A stretch of DNA of 64,000 bases from RYN-230 sp963829725 (lineage in GTDB: Bacteria; Actinomycetota; Actinomycetes; Streptosporangiales; Streptosporangiaceae). The DNA lies in NCBI GenBank assembly GCA_963829725.1, contig CAWHJW010000008.1:186001-250000 (forward strand), in the 5' to 3' direction. A program made the translations under genes and the position numbers. The notes under the pieces are model-generated. The model saw only the letters and a program-made list of their open reading frames with translations. It ran no database searches and was not told where the DNA came from. This document shows, piece by piece, positions 56,428 to 64,000 of this stretch. The first letter of the stretch is position 1, and each line of letters begins with the position of its first letter.

Positions 56428-59400
56428 CGGAGGGTGAGCGCGCCGACGCAGACTTCCAGGTGGTGCTGGAGACGCCGGATGAGGCGGCGGTCCGGGATGA
56501 GCTGCATCATCTGGTGCTGGCCGATCTGCATGGGCCGCTGGGTGGGGAGACCGAGGAGTTCGGGAGCGAGCGGCCGACTGACCGGTACATCGTGGGACGG
56601 CTGGCGCCGGACGGGACGGTGATCGAGCCGGATACCCAGGACGAGTCAGCCGACACCGACGGCGCGGACCTGGGCGAGGATCACCCCGAGCCATCCGCGC
56701 CGAACATCGTCAGCCTGGCCCCGTCCGCGATGGGCTGCACCGCTTACGTGGCCGGGGACACGAAGGAGCTTTCCGTCCGGGCGGAGTGGGCCTGGTATCA
56801 GCGGACCGCGCCGGAGGCCGAGTCCGAGCAGTCGCGGGTGTGGCAGCGAGTACCAGTGCATGGATCAGCCACCGTCACCCTGGCCGAGGGCGGGCTGGGG
56901 CCGGAACAACTGAACAGCGAGCACCCGCAGGTGGTGCTGCGCGGGCGGGCGCGGCGGCATGACGGGAACTGGCTGGTGTCGCTGTTCCTGGTGAACGCGC
57001 AGCCCCGGCCAGCCACCACACCGGACACGGCGTGGCTGTTCCAGGTACGACTCGCAGTGACCGGACCGGAGCAGGCACCGGTGTTCCTGCCCCGGCCGGA
57101 GAGCACCAGCGGCGGGGACCAGGCGGACAAGGCGGAGCAGCGGCGCCTGGCCATGACCTACCGGAAGTGCCCGGAGTTCGCGGTCGGGCACGGCACCGGC
57201 GTCCATGCCGTCTGCGCCGACGGCGACCCGATGCGCGCGGTGGAGATCATCACGGCGGCCGTGCCGTCGTATGAGATCCCGTTCACCGACGTTCCGTCGC
57301 CGGGCACCGATCACGACCTGCCCTGGCTCGACGAACTCGTGCTGGACATGAAGCAGCTGGCCGAGCTGGATGTGCCAGACCTGGTGGCCGGGCTGACTCC
57401 GCTGGCCGCCGGGTACCGGACCTGGATCAGCCAGCAGGAAGCGCGGGTCGGCGATCCGGCCAACCACCTCACCGGCTACGCCCAGGATGCGGCCGACGCT
57501 CTGGCGGCGGCCCGGCAGGCCGCGGATCGCATCGAGGCCGGGATCAGGATTCTGTCGGCGAACGAATCCGCGCTGGCCGCGTTCCGGTTCGCCAATCAGG
57601 CCATGTACCTGCAACGGGTGCACACCCTGGCCGCCGAGGCCCGGAACAGGGACAACACCCTCAGCCTGGATGACGCGCTGGCTGCGGTGGACGAGCCGAA
57701 GAACCATAGCTGGCGGCCGTTTCAGCTGGCCTTCGTTCTGCTGAATTTGCCCAGCCTGGCCGACCCGACGCACCCGGAACGGGCCGACGGCAGCACCGCG
57801 CTGGCCGACCTGCTGTGGTTCCCCACCGGTGGCGGGAAGACCGAGGCGTACCTGGGGCTGACCGCGTTCGTGCTCGGCATCCGCCGGCTGGAAGGCACCG
57901 TCGGCGGGTTCGACGCCCGGGCCGGTGTCGCCGTGCTCATGCGGTACACGCTGCGGCTGCTCACCATCCAGCAGTTCCAGCGGGCCGCGGCCCTGGTCTG
58001 CGCGTGCGAGACGATCCGCCGTGGTGATGAGGCAGTGTGGGGGCAGGTTCCGTTCCGCATCGGGTTGTGGGTGGGGGCGCGGGTGACGCCCAACCGGACC
58101 GATGACGCGGCGGACTGGCTCAAGCAGCAGCGCGGCGGGAAGCGCGCGCCGTCGCGGGCGCTCGGCTCGCCGCATCAGCTGGTGAGCTGCCCGTGGTGTG
58201 GCAGCGCGCTGGAGCCGGGCCGGGATATCACCGTCAACCTGGTGACCCGGCGGACGCTGGTGATCTGCCCGGATGTGTTCTGCCCGTTCGGCGCCGGAGT
58301 GCCGGACACCGAGGGGCTGCCGGTGGTGGTGGTCGATGAGGAGATCTACCGGCTGCTGCCCAGCCTGATCATCGGCACGGTGGACAAGTTCGCGCAGCTC
58401 ACCTGGCGGGGTGAGACGGAGAACCTGTTCGGGCGGGTGAACCGGCGGTGCACCCGGCACGGGTACGTCACCGCGGACACCATGGCCGAGAAGTGGGAGC
58501 TGAACAGCGACACCTCGGCGCACCCGGCCAAGGGCGGCGAGCCTGCCGGGCGGATCGAGAAGGTCGGGCCGCTGCGGCCGCCGGACCTGATCATCCAGGA
58601 TGAGCTGCACCTGATCGCGGGGCCGCTGGGCTCGATGGTGGGCTTGTACGAGTCGGCGGTGGACCGGCTGGCCACCTGGGAACTCGCGCACGGGAAGCGG
58701 TCGCGGCCGAAGGTGGTCGCGTCCACGGCCACCGCCCGGCGCGCGCCACGGCAGATCGGCGCGCTGTTCGACCGGCGCACCGAGGTGTTCCCGCCGCCGG
58801 GCCTGGACATCGGCGACAGTTTCTTCGCCCGGCAGCGGTCCACCGTGCCGGATGCGGAGCACTATGCGCCGGGGCGGCGGTACGTGGGGATCTGCGCCCA
58901 TGGCACCCGGATGAAGTCCACGCTGATCCGGGTGTACGTGTCGGTGCTCGGCGCGGCGCAGAAGCTGCACGAGAAGTACGGCAAGAACCCGGTCACCGAC
59001 CCGTATATGACCTTGGTCGGGTACTTCAACAGCCTGCGGGACCTGGGCGGGATGCGGCGGCTGGTCGAGGACGACGTGTCGGCCCGGCTGACCCGGGCCA
59101 ATGAGCGCGGCCTGGCCCGCCGGTACGATCCGCTGCTTCAGGAACTCACGTCGCGGTTGTCGTCCACCGAGATTCCTGACGTGCTCGCCCATCTGGCGGT
59201 GCCGTTCGTCAAGGACCGGCCGAAGGGCGAGCGGCGGCCGATCGACGTGCTGCTGGCCACCAGCATGATCGCGGTCGGGGTGGACGTGCCCCGGCTCGGC
59301 ATCATGGTGGTCAGCAATCAGCCCAAGTCCAGCGCCGAGTACGTGCAGGCGACCAGCCGGATCGGGCGGCGCGCGCCGGGCCTGGTCTTCACCGTGTTCA

Positions 59401-59996
59401 ACTGGGCCCGGCCCCGGGACCTGTCGCACTACGAGACCTTCGAGCATTTCCACGCCACCATCTACCGGCAGGTGGAGGCGCTGTCGGTGACCCCGTTCGC
59501 GGACCGGGCGGTGGACCGGGGGCTATCCGGGGTGCTGGTCGCTCTGGTCCGCGACCTCGGTGAAACCTACAACGGCAATCTCAAGGCGGGCACGTTCGAC
59601 CGGAATGACGAGCTGGCCGATCACATCGTCCGCTACCTCAAGCGCCGGGCCGGGAACGTGTCCGGTGACAACGGGGTGAGCACCGGGGTGGAGCGCCAGC
59701 TCGATGCCCGGCTGGACCAGTGGAGCAAGGAACGGCAGGTGCCCGGGCGGCGGCTCGCCTATGACCGGCCTGGCGGCGCCGCTGATGACGTGGTCGGCCT
59801 GTTGTGGCGGCCCGAGGCGGGGCCGTGGCACCGGATGACCTGCCAGACGTCGCTGCGCAATGTGGACCAGGGCATCCGGCTGCTGCTGGACCGCGAGGAC
59901 GGGACAGCGGGGACCGTCCCGGAGCCGCCGTTCGAACCGGCACAGGTTCCATCCGAGGCGGAGTCGGCAGCGGGCGGGGATGGTTCCGGTGGCTAA
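56424..59996 (+). CDS. drmA: DrmA, DISARM superfamily 2 helicase
   Basis: A 1,190-residue intact helicase. The start is TTG 56424, overlapping the drmMI stop, with GGAGGGG eight bases upstream. Walker A is LWFPTGGGKTEAYLGLTAFV (about residue 470), the DEAH-equivalent IIQDELHLIAGPLGS (about 725), ASTATARRAP follows, and motif V/VI is LLATSMIAVGVDVPRLGIMV and AEYVQATSRIGRRAPGL. A zinc-ribbon-like CPWCGS and CPDVFC lie between. DrmA binds DNA with DrmB and unwinds or loads on foreign DNA with free 5' ends. No frameshift, in sharp contrast to its upstream neighbours. Codon use is normal. Confidence 0.93.
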   Translation: MTEGERADADFQVVLETPDEAAVRDELHHLVLADLHGPLGGETEEFGSERPTDRYIVGRLAPDGTVIEPDTQDESADTDGADLGEDHPEPSAPNIVSLAPSAMGCTAYVAGDTKELSVRAEWAWYQRTAPEAESEQSRVWQRVPVHGSATVTLAEGGLGPEQLNSEHPQVVLRGRARRHDGNWLVSLFLVNAQPRPATTPDTAWLFQVRLAVTGPEQAPVFLPRPESTSGGDQADKAEQRRLAMTYRKCPEFAVGHGTGVHAVCADGDPMRAVEIITAAVPSYEIPFTDVPSPGTDHDLPWLDELVLDMKQLAELDVPDLVAGLTPLAAGYRTWISQQEARVGDPANHLTGYAQDAADALAAARQAADRIEAGIRILSANESALAAFRFANQAMYLQRVHTLAAEARNRDNTLSLDDALAAVDEPKNHSWRPFQLAFVLLNLPSLADPTHPERADGSTALADLLWFPTGGGKTEAYLGLTAFVLGIRRLEGTVGGFDARAGVAVLMRYTLRLLTIQQFQRAAALVCACETIRRGDEAVWGQVPFRIGLWVGARVTPNRTDDAADWLKQQRGGKRAPSRALGSPHQLVSCPWCGSALEPGRDITVNLVTRRTLVICPDVFCPFGAGVPDTEGLPVVVVDEEIYRLLPSLIIGTVDKFAQLTWRGETENLFGRVNRRCTRHGYVTADTMAEKWELNSDTSAHPAKGGEPAGRIEKVGPLRPPDLIIQDELHLIAGPLGSMVGLYESAVDRLATWELAHGKRSRPKVVASTATARRAPRQIGALFDRRTEVFPPPGLDIGDSFFARQRSTVPDAEHYAPGRRYVGICAHGTRMKSTLIRVYVSVLGAAQKLHEKYGKNPVTDPYMTLVGYFNSLRDLGGMRRLVEDDVSARLTRANERGLARRYDPLLQELTSRLSSTEIPDVLAHLAVPFVKDRPKGERRPIDVLLATSMIAVGVDVPRLGIMVVSNQPKSSAEYVQATSRIGRRAPGLVFTVFNWARPRDLSHYETFEHFHATIYRQVEALSVTPFADRAVDRGLSGVLVALVRDLGETYNGNLKAGTFDRNDELADHIVRYLKRRAGNVSGDNGVSTGVERQLDARLDQWSKERQVPGRRLAYDRPGGAADDVVGLLWRPEAGPWHRMTCQTSLRNVDQGIRLLLDREDGTAGTVPEPPFEPAQVPSEAESAAGGDGSGG

Positions 59997-61821
59997 CCAG
60001 ACGCTGCGGGTCGGTGAGCTGCGGCCGAACCAGCTGCTGCACACCTACGGCGTGGGCGCGGTGGCCGACCTGCCCAACCTGTCCGTGGTGGTCGCCGGCC
60101 TGGATGACTGGGAACTGGGCAACTCGCTCATCGTCACGGAACGGCGGCTGCTGTCCGCGGTGCAGGCCCAGCTCGGCCCGCAGGTGGAGACGCTGCGCAC
60201 GCCGCCGTACAAGCCGGAGTCCCCCGATCCATTCGGTGACTGGGCCAGGATCGGGGTGCCGGTCCGGCTGTTCCCGCGCTGGCTGCGCTGCTCGGACACC
60301 CGGTGCAACCGGCTGGCCCCGGTAGAAAGCAGGCTGTTCGACCTGCTCACCGACCCGTGGCGGCCGGAGCGGATCCGTTACGTGCACAGCTGCCGCGGCC
60401 ACGGGTACGGCCGCCCCACGGCGGTGCCCGCCCGGTTCGTGCTGGCCTGCGCACGCGGCCACCTGGACGACTTCCCCTGGCTGTACTACGTGCACGGCGG
60501 CCAGGAACCGGGCGGCGGGGAGCACACGCTGCGGCTGAGCGAGCGCGGCACCACGGGTGAGGCCGCGAACCTGTTCGTGGACTGCTCCTGCGGCAAGAGC
60601 AGGCCAATGGCGCAGGCGCTGGGCCGCGAGTCGTGGAAGCACCTGCCGGGCTGCCGGGGCCGTCACCCGCACCTGGGTTCCTTCGAAGAATGCGGCGTCG
60701 AGACCCGCACCCTGGGCCTGGGCGCCACGAACAGCTGGTTCGCGATGCAGGTCCGCGCGTTCAGCCTGCCACTGGCCGAGGACGAAGTGGATCAGCGGGT
60801 CGCCGAGAACTGGCCGCAACTGAGCCTGCTCGTCCCGCTGCCAGCCAGCCAGGCGAAGGCGCTGCTGCCCAGCCTGGCCTGCTGGCCGGATGTCGAGCCG
60901 TATGGGGCCGATGCGGTGTGGCAGGCCATCCGGCGCCGGGCGGACGAAGAGGACGAGGAAGACGAGGGCGCCTCGGACATCGACCTGAAGGGCCCGGAGT
61001 GGCAGGCGTTCACCAGGCCCGCGCCGATCGAGCTGCCCGACTTCACCACCCGGAAGGAACCGCCGCCACCGAAGGTCCGGTCCTGGCTGCCGGAAGTGGT
61101 CCTGGTCCCGCGGCTGCGGGAGGTGTCTGCGCTCTACGGGTTCACCCGGATCGACTCACCGGAATGGGACATCCTGTCCACCGACCGGGACCGCATCGTG
61201 CCGATCGCCCGCGACGCACCCTCCTGGGTGCCCTGCGCGCAGACCCGCGGTGAAGGGATCTTCCTGCGGTTCAGCGAGGAGCGGCTCGCTGCCTGGGAGA
61301 ACCAGGCCGAGATCGTCAGGCGCGGCCGGGCCCTGGCCGCCGGGCACGATAAGTGGCGTGCGGACCGCCGCCTCGCACCCGGCGAGTGGCCCGGGGTCCG
61401 GTACGTGCTGCTGCACACGTTCGCGCACGCACTGATCCGCGAGTTCGCGCTGGAATGCGGGTATAGCGCCTCGGGGATCGCCGAGCGCATCTATGCCCGT
61501 AGCGGGGACGCGCCGATGGCCGGGATCATGCTGTACACGGCGGCCCCGGACAGCGAGGGGACGCTGGGCGGCCTGGTCTCACTGGGGCGGCGGGACCGGC
61601 TTGGCAGCCTGATCGAGCAGGCGCTGGACGCCGCCCGGCTGTGCTCGTCCGACCCGTTGTGCGCCGACCATGATCCGAGAGACCGGGGCGATCTGTTCGG
61701 GGCGGCCTGCCACGCCTGCCTGTTCGCCTCCGAGACTTCATGCGAGCGCGGCAACCACTATCTGGACCGGGCGCTCCTGGTGGACACGGTGACTGGGGCG
61801 CACACGGGATTCCTGCACTGA
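59980..61821 (+). CDS. drmB: DrmB, DUF1998-domain DISARM protein
   Basis: About 613 residues from ATG 59980 (GTG 59989 also possible), overlapping the end of drmA. The N-terminus TLRVGELRPNQLLHTYGVGA is diagnostic of DrmB. A Cys-containing part (RCSDTRCNRL, HSCRGHG, FVDCSCGKSRPMAQ) follows. The C-terminal DUF1998/MZB region is VRYVLLHTFAHALIREFALE with a zinc cluster CSSDPLCADHDP and ACHACLFASETSCERGNHYL. DrmB complexes with DrmA and senses DNA ends. Intact and coupled at both ends (TGATG with the drmC scar). Confidence 0.93.
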   Translation: MVPVANQTLRVGELRPNQLLHTYGVGAVADLPNLSVVVAGLDDWELGNSLIVTERRLLSAVQAQLGPQVETLRTPPYKPESPDPFGDWARIGVPVRLFPRWLRCSDTRCNRLAPVESRLFDLLTDPWRPERIRYVHSCRGHGYGRPTAVPARFVLACARGHLDDFPWLYYVHGGQEPGGGEHTLRLSERGTTGEAANLFVDCSCGKSRPMAQALGRESWKHLPGCRGRHPHLGSFEECGVETRTLGLGATNSWFAMQVRAFSLPLAEDEVDQRVAENWPQLSLLVPLPASQAKALLPSLACWPDVEPYGADAVWQAIRRRADEEDEEDEGASDIDLKGPEWQAFTRPAPIELPDFTTRKEPPPPKVRSWLPEVVLVPRLREVSALYGFTRIDSPEWDILSTDRDRIVPIARDAPSWVPCAQTRGEGIFLRFSEERLAAWENQAEIVRRGRALAAGHDKWRADRRLAPGEWPGVRYVLLHTFAHALIREFALECGYSASGIAERIYARSGDAPMAGIMLYTAAPDSEGTLGGLVSLGRRDRLGSLIEQALDAARLCSSDPLCADHDPRDRGDLFGAACHACLFASETSCERGNHYLDRALLVDTVTGAHTGFLH

Positions 61822-62106
61822 TGAGCCGGCCGGTGATCTGGCTGAGGTCATCGCGGAACTGGCCGAGCGGCTGCCGGCCGGGCATCTGGCCGTCTGGGCG
61901 CGAGTCCTGCGGACTATCCCCGCCGACGACCTGCCTACGAGCGCCGGTCATCAGCGAGCTGATCCACGATTGCCGGGAGTCGCTGCTCATCGTCAGCTTC
62001 GCGGCGCTCGGCGTGACTGACGTGAGTCCAAGAACTCGCCCGGGCCGTGCGGCGGGGCGTGCGGATCGACCTGGTCATGGCTCAAGATCTTTTGACCGTG
62101 AGATAA
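61819..62106 (+). pseudogene. drmC: drmC remnant (PLD-type nuclease), internally deleted and truncated
   Basis: The 5' part encodes LAEVIAELAERLPAGHLAVW and RVLRTIPADDLPTSAGHQ, the DrmC N-terminus. It jumps to ELIHDCRESLLIVSFAALGV, then after a shift ELARAVRRGVRIDLVM, the start of the phospholipase D fold, and stops before any HKD catalytic motif. About 60 residues in the middle and the whole catalytic half are missing. DrmC is reported as dispensable for some DISARM activity, so loss need not inactivate the system. Confidence 0.8.
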
Positions 62107-62258
62107 CCATACGCCTGGACGCCACACGGCGGCCCAGACCGTCATCACTAGTTCTCCACCGACACCGACGGGTGATCCGATCTCGCCTTCGCCTGAACTG
62201 CCGAGAGGCAACTGCCACTCCCCCGACCGCCCCCAGCAACGTGTCGGCCTCCCCTGCG
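62107..62258. other. non-coding junction after the DISARM locus
   Basis: No gene or hairpin supported. The segment lies between the drmC scar and the tRNA-like attachment remnant and is probably element-end DNA. Confidence 0.4.
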
Positions 62259-62300
62259 CTCATAACCTAGAGGTCGCGAGTACAAATCCCGCCCCCGCTA
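62259..62300 (+). repeat. tRNA-Met(CAT) 3'-half, probable attachment-site remnant
   Basis: Forty-two bases correspond to a Met-type tRNA from the anticodon loop (CTCATAA, anticodon CAT) through anticodon stem CCTAG, variable loop AGGTC, T arm GCGAG-TACAAAT-CCCGC and acceptor strand CCCCGCT plus A. The 5' half is absent: the upstream bases do not pair with it. It is close to actinobacterial initiator tRNA 3' halves but has changes in the T arm. Tyrosine-recombinase elements recombine in exactly this anticodon-to-3'-end interval, so it is read as an att relic. Confidence 0.65.
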
Positions 62301-62547
62301 TCCCTCCTGCTACCAAGTAAGTGCAGGTCAGGGCCTTATCGCCGGAACGGCTGCCCGGTCTTTCTGATCGTTTGCCCGTGGCGCGTCCGCGGGATCGGGC
62401 TGCTTATCTGGCGGTAAGCGTCGAGCAGTTTCCCCCATCCCACCGAGTCGGCATGGTGCCTTCTTGCCCGGAGGCCCTGGACTCAGGACCCTGCCATCCG
62501 GGAGAACAGGGCCATCAGTCAGCGGCACCTGATCGAGGAGGCCGACA
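62301..62547. other. spacer between attachment relic and PPOX fragment
   Basis: No supported gene; an open frame at 62321-62593 has no protein-like pattern. A GAGGAGG site at 62534-62540 serves the next start. Confidence 0.4.
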
Positions 62548-62760
62548 GTGGCTGGCGTTCCTGCGCTGGCGAGCTGGCCGGATGTGGACCTAAGCGCGCC
62601 CGAGCTTGCGCGGCTCGGCATGGCCCAACTGACCTCGGCACGCGTGGCACTGCGGGGCACGCTGCGCCGCGATGGATCTCCTCGCATCAGCCCCATCGAG
62701 CCCTGCATCGGTGACGGTCAGCTGCTCATCGGTGCCATGGCCCGGCCGGCGAACGGTTGA
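62548..62760 (+). pseudogene. truncated PPOX/flavin-binding family protein
   Basis: The GTG start at 62548 has a strong GAGGAGG site seven bases upstream. Residues 1-66 (LASWPDVDLSAPELARLGMA, LTSARVALRGTLRRDGSPRI, SPIEPCIGDGQLLIGAM) match the N-terminus of pyridoxamine-5'-phosphate-oxidase-like split-barrel proteins that bind FMN or F420. The frame ends after 70 codons, where the family continues for another 80-100 residues. A deletion removed the rest; not functional. Confidence 0.7.
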
Positions 62761-62916
62761 TTGCGGCCGAAGGTCAGAGGAAAGTGGAGGAGGCAAGCTG
62801 GCCAGGGCAATGGAATGGCTGAGCCGCTCCCCGGGGAAGCGCAGGCCGGCTCGCGATGGTTCCCTTCCCAGCAGCGATACGGAGGATCGCGGAGGCGCAC
62901 AGCGTGCAGGTCAGTG

Positions 62917-64000
62917 ATGGTTGAGTCGTCGGTGGCGGCGCCGGAGCGGGATGTGCTGCTGGCTACCAAGCTGCACATGCCCGCGTCGCGCCCCGGCCAG
63001 GTGCTACGGCCGCGGCTGACGGCACGGCTCGATGAGGGCCTGGCGCGGGGGCTCATCCTGGCCGCCGCCCCGGCCGGATACGGCAAGACAGTCCTGCTCG
63101 CCGACTGGGCCCGGCGCGGCGAGCACCCGGTCGCCTGGCTCTCGCTGGACGCGGGGGACAACGACCCGGCCCGGTTCTGGCGCCACGCGGTGGCCGCTCT
63201 GGACCGGGCCCGTCCCGGGACCGGCGAACGGGTGGCTCCGTTGCTCGGCCCGCCAGCGCCGACATCCTTCCAGGGCCTGGTCACGGCGCTGATCAACGAT
63301 CTGGCCGGGGAGGAGGCCCTGCTCGTCCTCGACGACTACCACGTGATCAGCGCGCAGCAGGTGCACGAGTCGCTCTCGTTCCTGGTCGAGCACCGGCCGG
63401 CCGGGATATGCGTGGTGCTGGCCAGCCGCAGCGATCCGCCCCTATCGCTGGCGCGGCTGCGGGCACGCGGCCAGCTGACCGAGATACGCGTGGCCGAGCT
63501 GCGGTTCACGCCCGCAGAGGCCGGGAAGCTGCTCCAGCAGGCGGTGTCGGCTCTCCCGGATGCGTCGGTGGCGGCGCTGGCGGCCCGGACCGAGGGCTGG
63601 GCGGCCGGGTTGCAGCTGGCCGCGCTGTCACTGCGCGGACATGACGATGCCGCCGGCTTCGTGGCCGCGTTCACCGGCAGCCACCGGTACGTGCTGGACT
63701 ACCTGGCCGAAGAGGTGCTCGAGCGGCAGGACGAGGGGCTGCGCACGTTCCTGCTCGAGACGTCGGTGCTGGAACGGCTCAGCGGCCCTTTGTGCGACGC
63801 CGTCACCGGCCGCGAGGGCAGCCAGGCGCTGCTCGAGGAGGCGGAACGGGCGGGCCTGTTCCTGATCCCGCTGGATGAGGTGCGTGGCTGGTGGCGCTAT
63901 CACCACCTGTTCGCCGACCTGCTCCGCGCCCGCCTGCAGCAAGAGCAGCCCGGCCGCCTGGCACAGCTGCACCGCAACGCCGCGGCCTGGTGCGAGGAGC
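62917..64000 (+). CDS. MalT-like ATP-dependent LuxR-family regulator, N-terminal part (runs off window)
   Basis: Open from ATG 62917 (GTG 62914 also possible) to the window edge, 361 codons. The NTPase module has ILAAAPAGYGKTVLLADWAR (Walker A), VAWLSLDAGDNDPARFWRHA, LLVLDDYHVISAQQVHESLS (Walker B) and VVLASRSDPPLSLARLRARG. Winged-helix and arm regions follow (FLLETSVLERLSGPLCDAV, YHHLFADLLRARL), just before a TPR sensor expected downstream. MalT-type regulators activate transcription after binding an inducer and ATP; the C-terminal LuxR helix-turn-helix is outside the window. Inducer unknown. Confidence 0.85.
   Translation, partial: MVESSVAAPERDVLLATKLHMPASRPGQVLRPRLTARLDEGLARGLILAAAPAGYGKTVLLADWARRGEHPVAWLSLDAGDNDPARFWRHAVAALDRARPGTGERVAPLLGPPAPTSFQGLVTALINDLAGEEALLVLDDYHVISAQQVHESLSFLVEHRPAGICVVLASRSDPPLSLARLRARGQLTEIRVAELRFTPAEAGKLLQQAVSALPDASVAALAARTEGWAAGLQLAALSLRGHDDAAGFVAAFTGSHRYVLDYLAEEVLERQDEGLRTFLLETSVLERLSGPLCDAVTGREGSQALLEEAERAGLFLIPLDEVRGWWRYHHLFADLLRARLQQEQPGRLAQLHRNAAAWCEE

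Noticed and set aside
62259..62300. Complete tRNA gene
   Set aside because: Only the anticodon loop to 3' end is present; the upstream bases cannot form the anticodon, D or acceptor stems.
62321..62593. Plus-strand open frame between the tRNA-Met half and the PPOX fragment
   Set aside because: No start signal, no conserved pattern and overlap with a well-supported GTG start.

Overview
The window is about 64 kb of very GC-rich DNA with GTG/ATG starts, 4-bp stop/start overlaps, and families typical of morphologically complex actinomycetes (DUF397/Scr1-type regulators, DUF6247, RepSA-type integrative elements, a SepX/GlpR-like division protein). I read it as an actinomycete chromosome (Streptomyces/Streptosporangiales-like); the genus cannot be fixed from sequence alone.

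Layout. (1) 1-1910: the end of an integrative element (Rep C-terminus, excisionase, tyrosine integrase, all broken by +1 frameshifts) abutting tRNA-Arg(CCU). (2) 2.2-11.7 kb: an intact core block: CBS protein, then convergent mtnP, fmdB-like and 5-formyl-THF cyclo-ligase genes, then the coupled galU-moeA/glp-moaC-mog-rimJ-like-glpR/sepX-like genes, a Ser/Thr kinase and tRNA-Ala(CGC). (3) 11.7-13.6 kb: a second, frameshifted integrase plus excisionase next to tRNA-Ala. (4) 14.0-19.4 kb: an intact six-gene metabolic cassette (HTH regulator, M20 hydrolase, deoxynucleoside-kinase-like protein, MDR dehydrogenase, DegT aminotransferase, Nudix), coupled by short overlaps. (5) 19.5-30.7 kb: a field of toxin-antitoxin modules and remnants (two identical HTH-nucleotidyltransferase genes in a 694-bp duplication, VapBC scraps, AbiE, a RelE-type toxin interrupted by an ISAzo13-type element, VapBC, a HEPN-like gene) followed by a WhiJ/BldB-like regulatory locus. 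(6) 30.7-33.8 kb: a mobilisation module (MobC, frameshifted relaxase) with three copies of a short AT-rich motif. (7) 33.8-62.1 kb: a defence island: a GmrSD-like DUF262 protein; a poorly characterised module of two paralogous RelE-like/UvrD helicases around a large unknown protein and a DEAD/DUF1998 helicase; then class 1 DISARM (drmD-drmMI-drmA-drmB and a drmC scar). A 3'-half tRNA-Met-like sequence at 62.26 kb probably marks an old attachment site. (8) 62.5-64 kb: a truncated PPOX-family gene and the N-terminal part of a MalT-like LuxR regulator.

A striking contrast runs through the window: the core block and the 14-19.4 kb cassette contain no frameshift I can find, whereas integrases, relaxase and most defence genes carry single-base indels. 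These reach about fifteen one-directional +1 events in the second UvrD paralogue, while drmA and drmB are intact. This is either real decay of accessory DNA or residual sequencing error in a low-coverage island; the sequence alone cannot decide.
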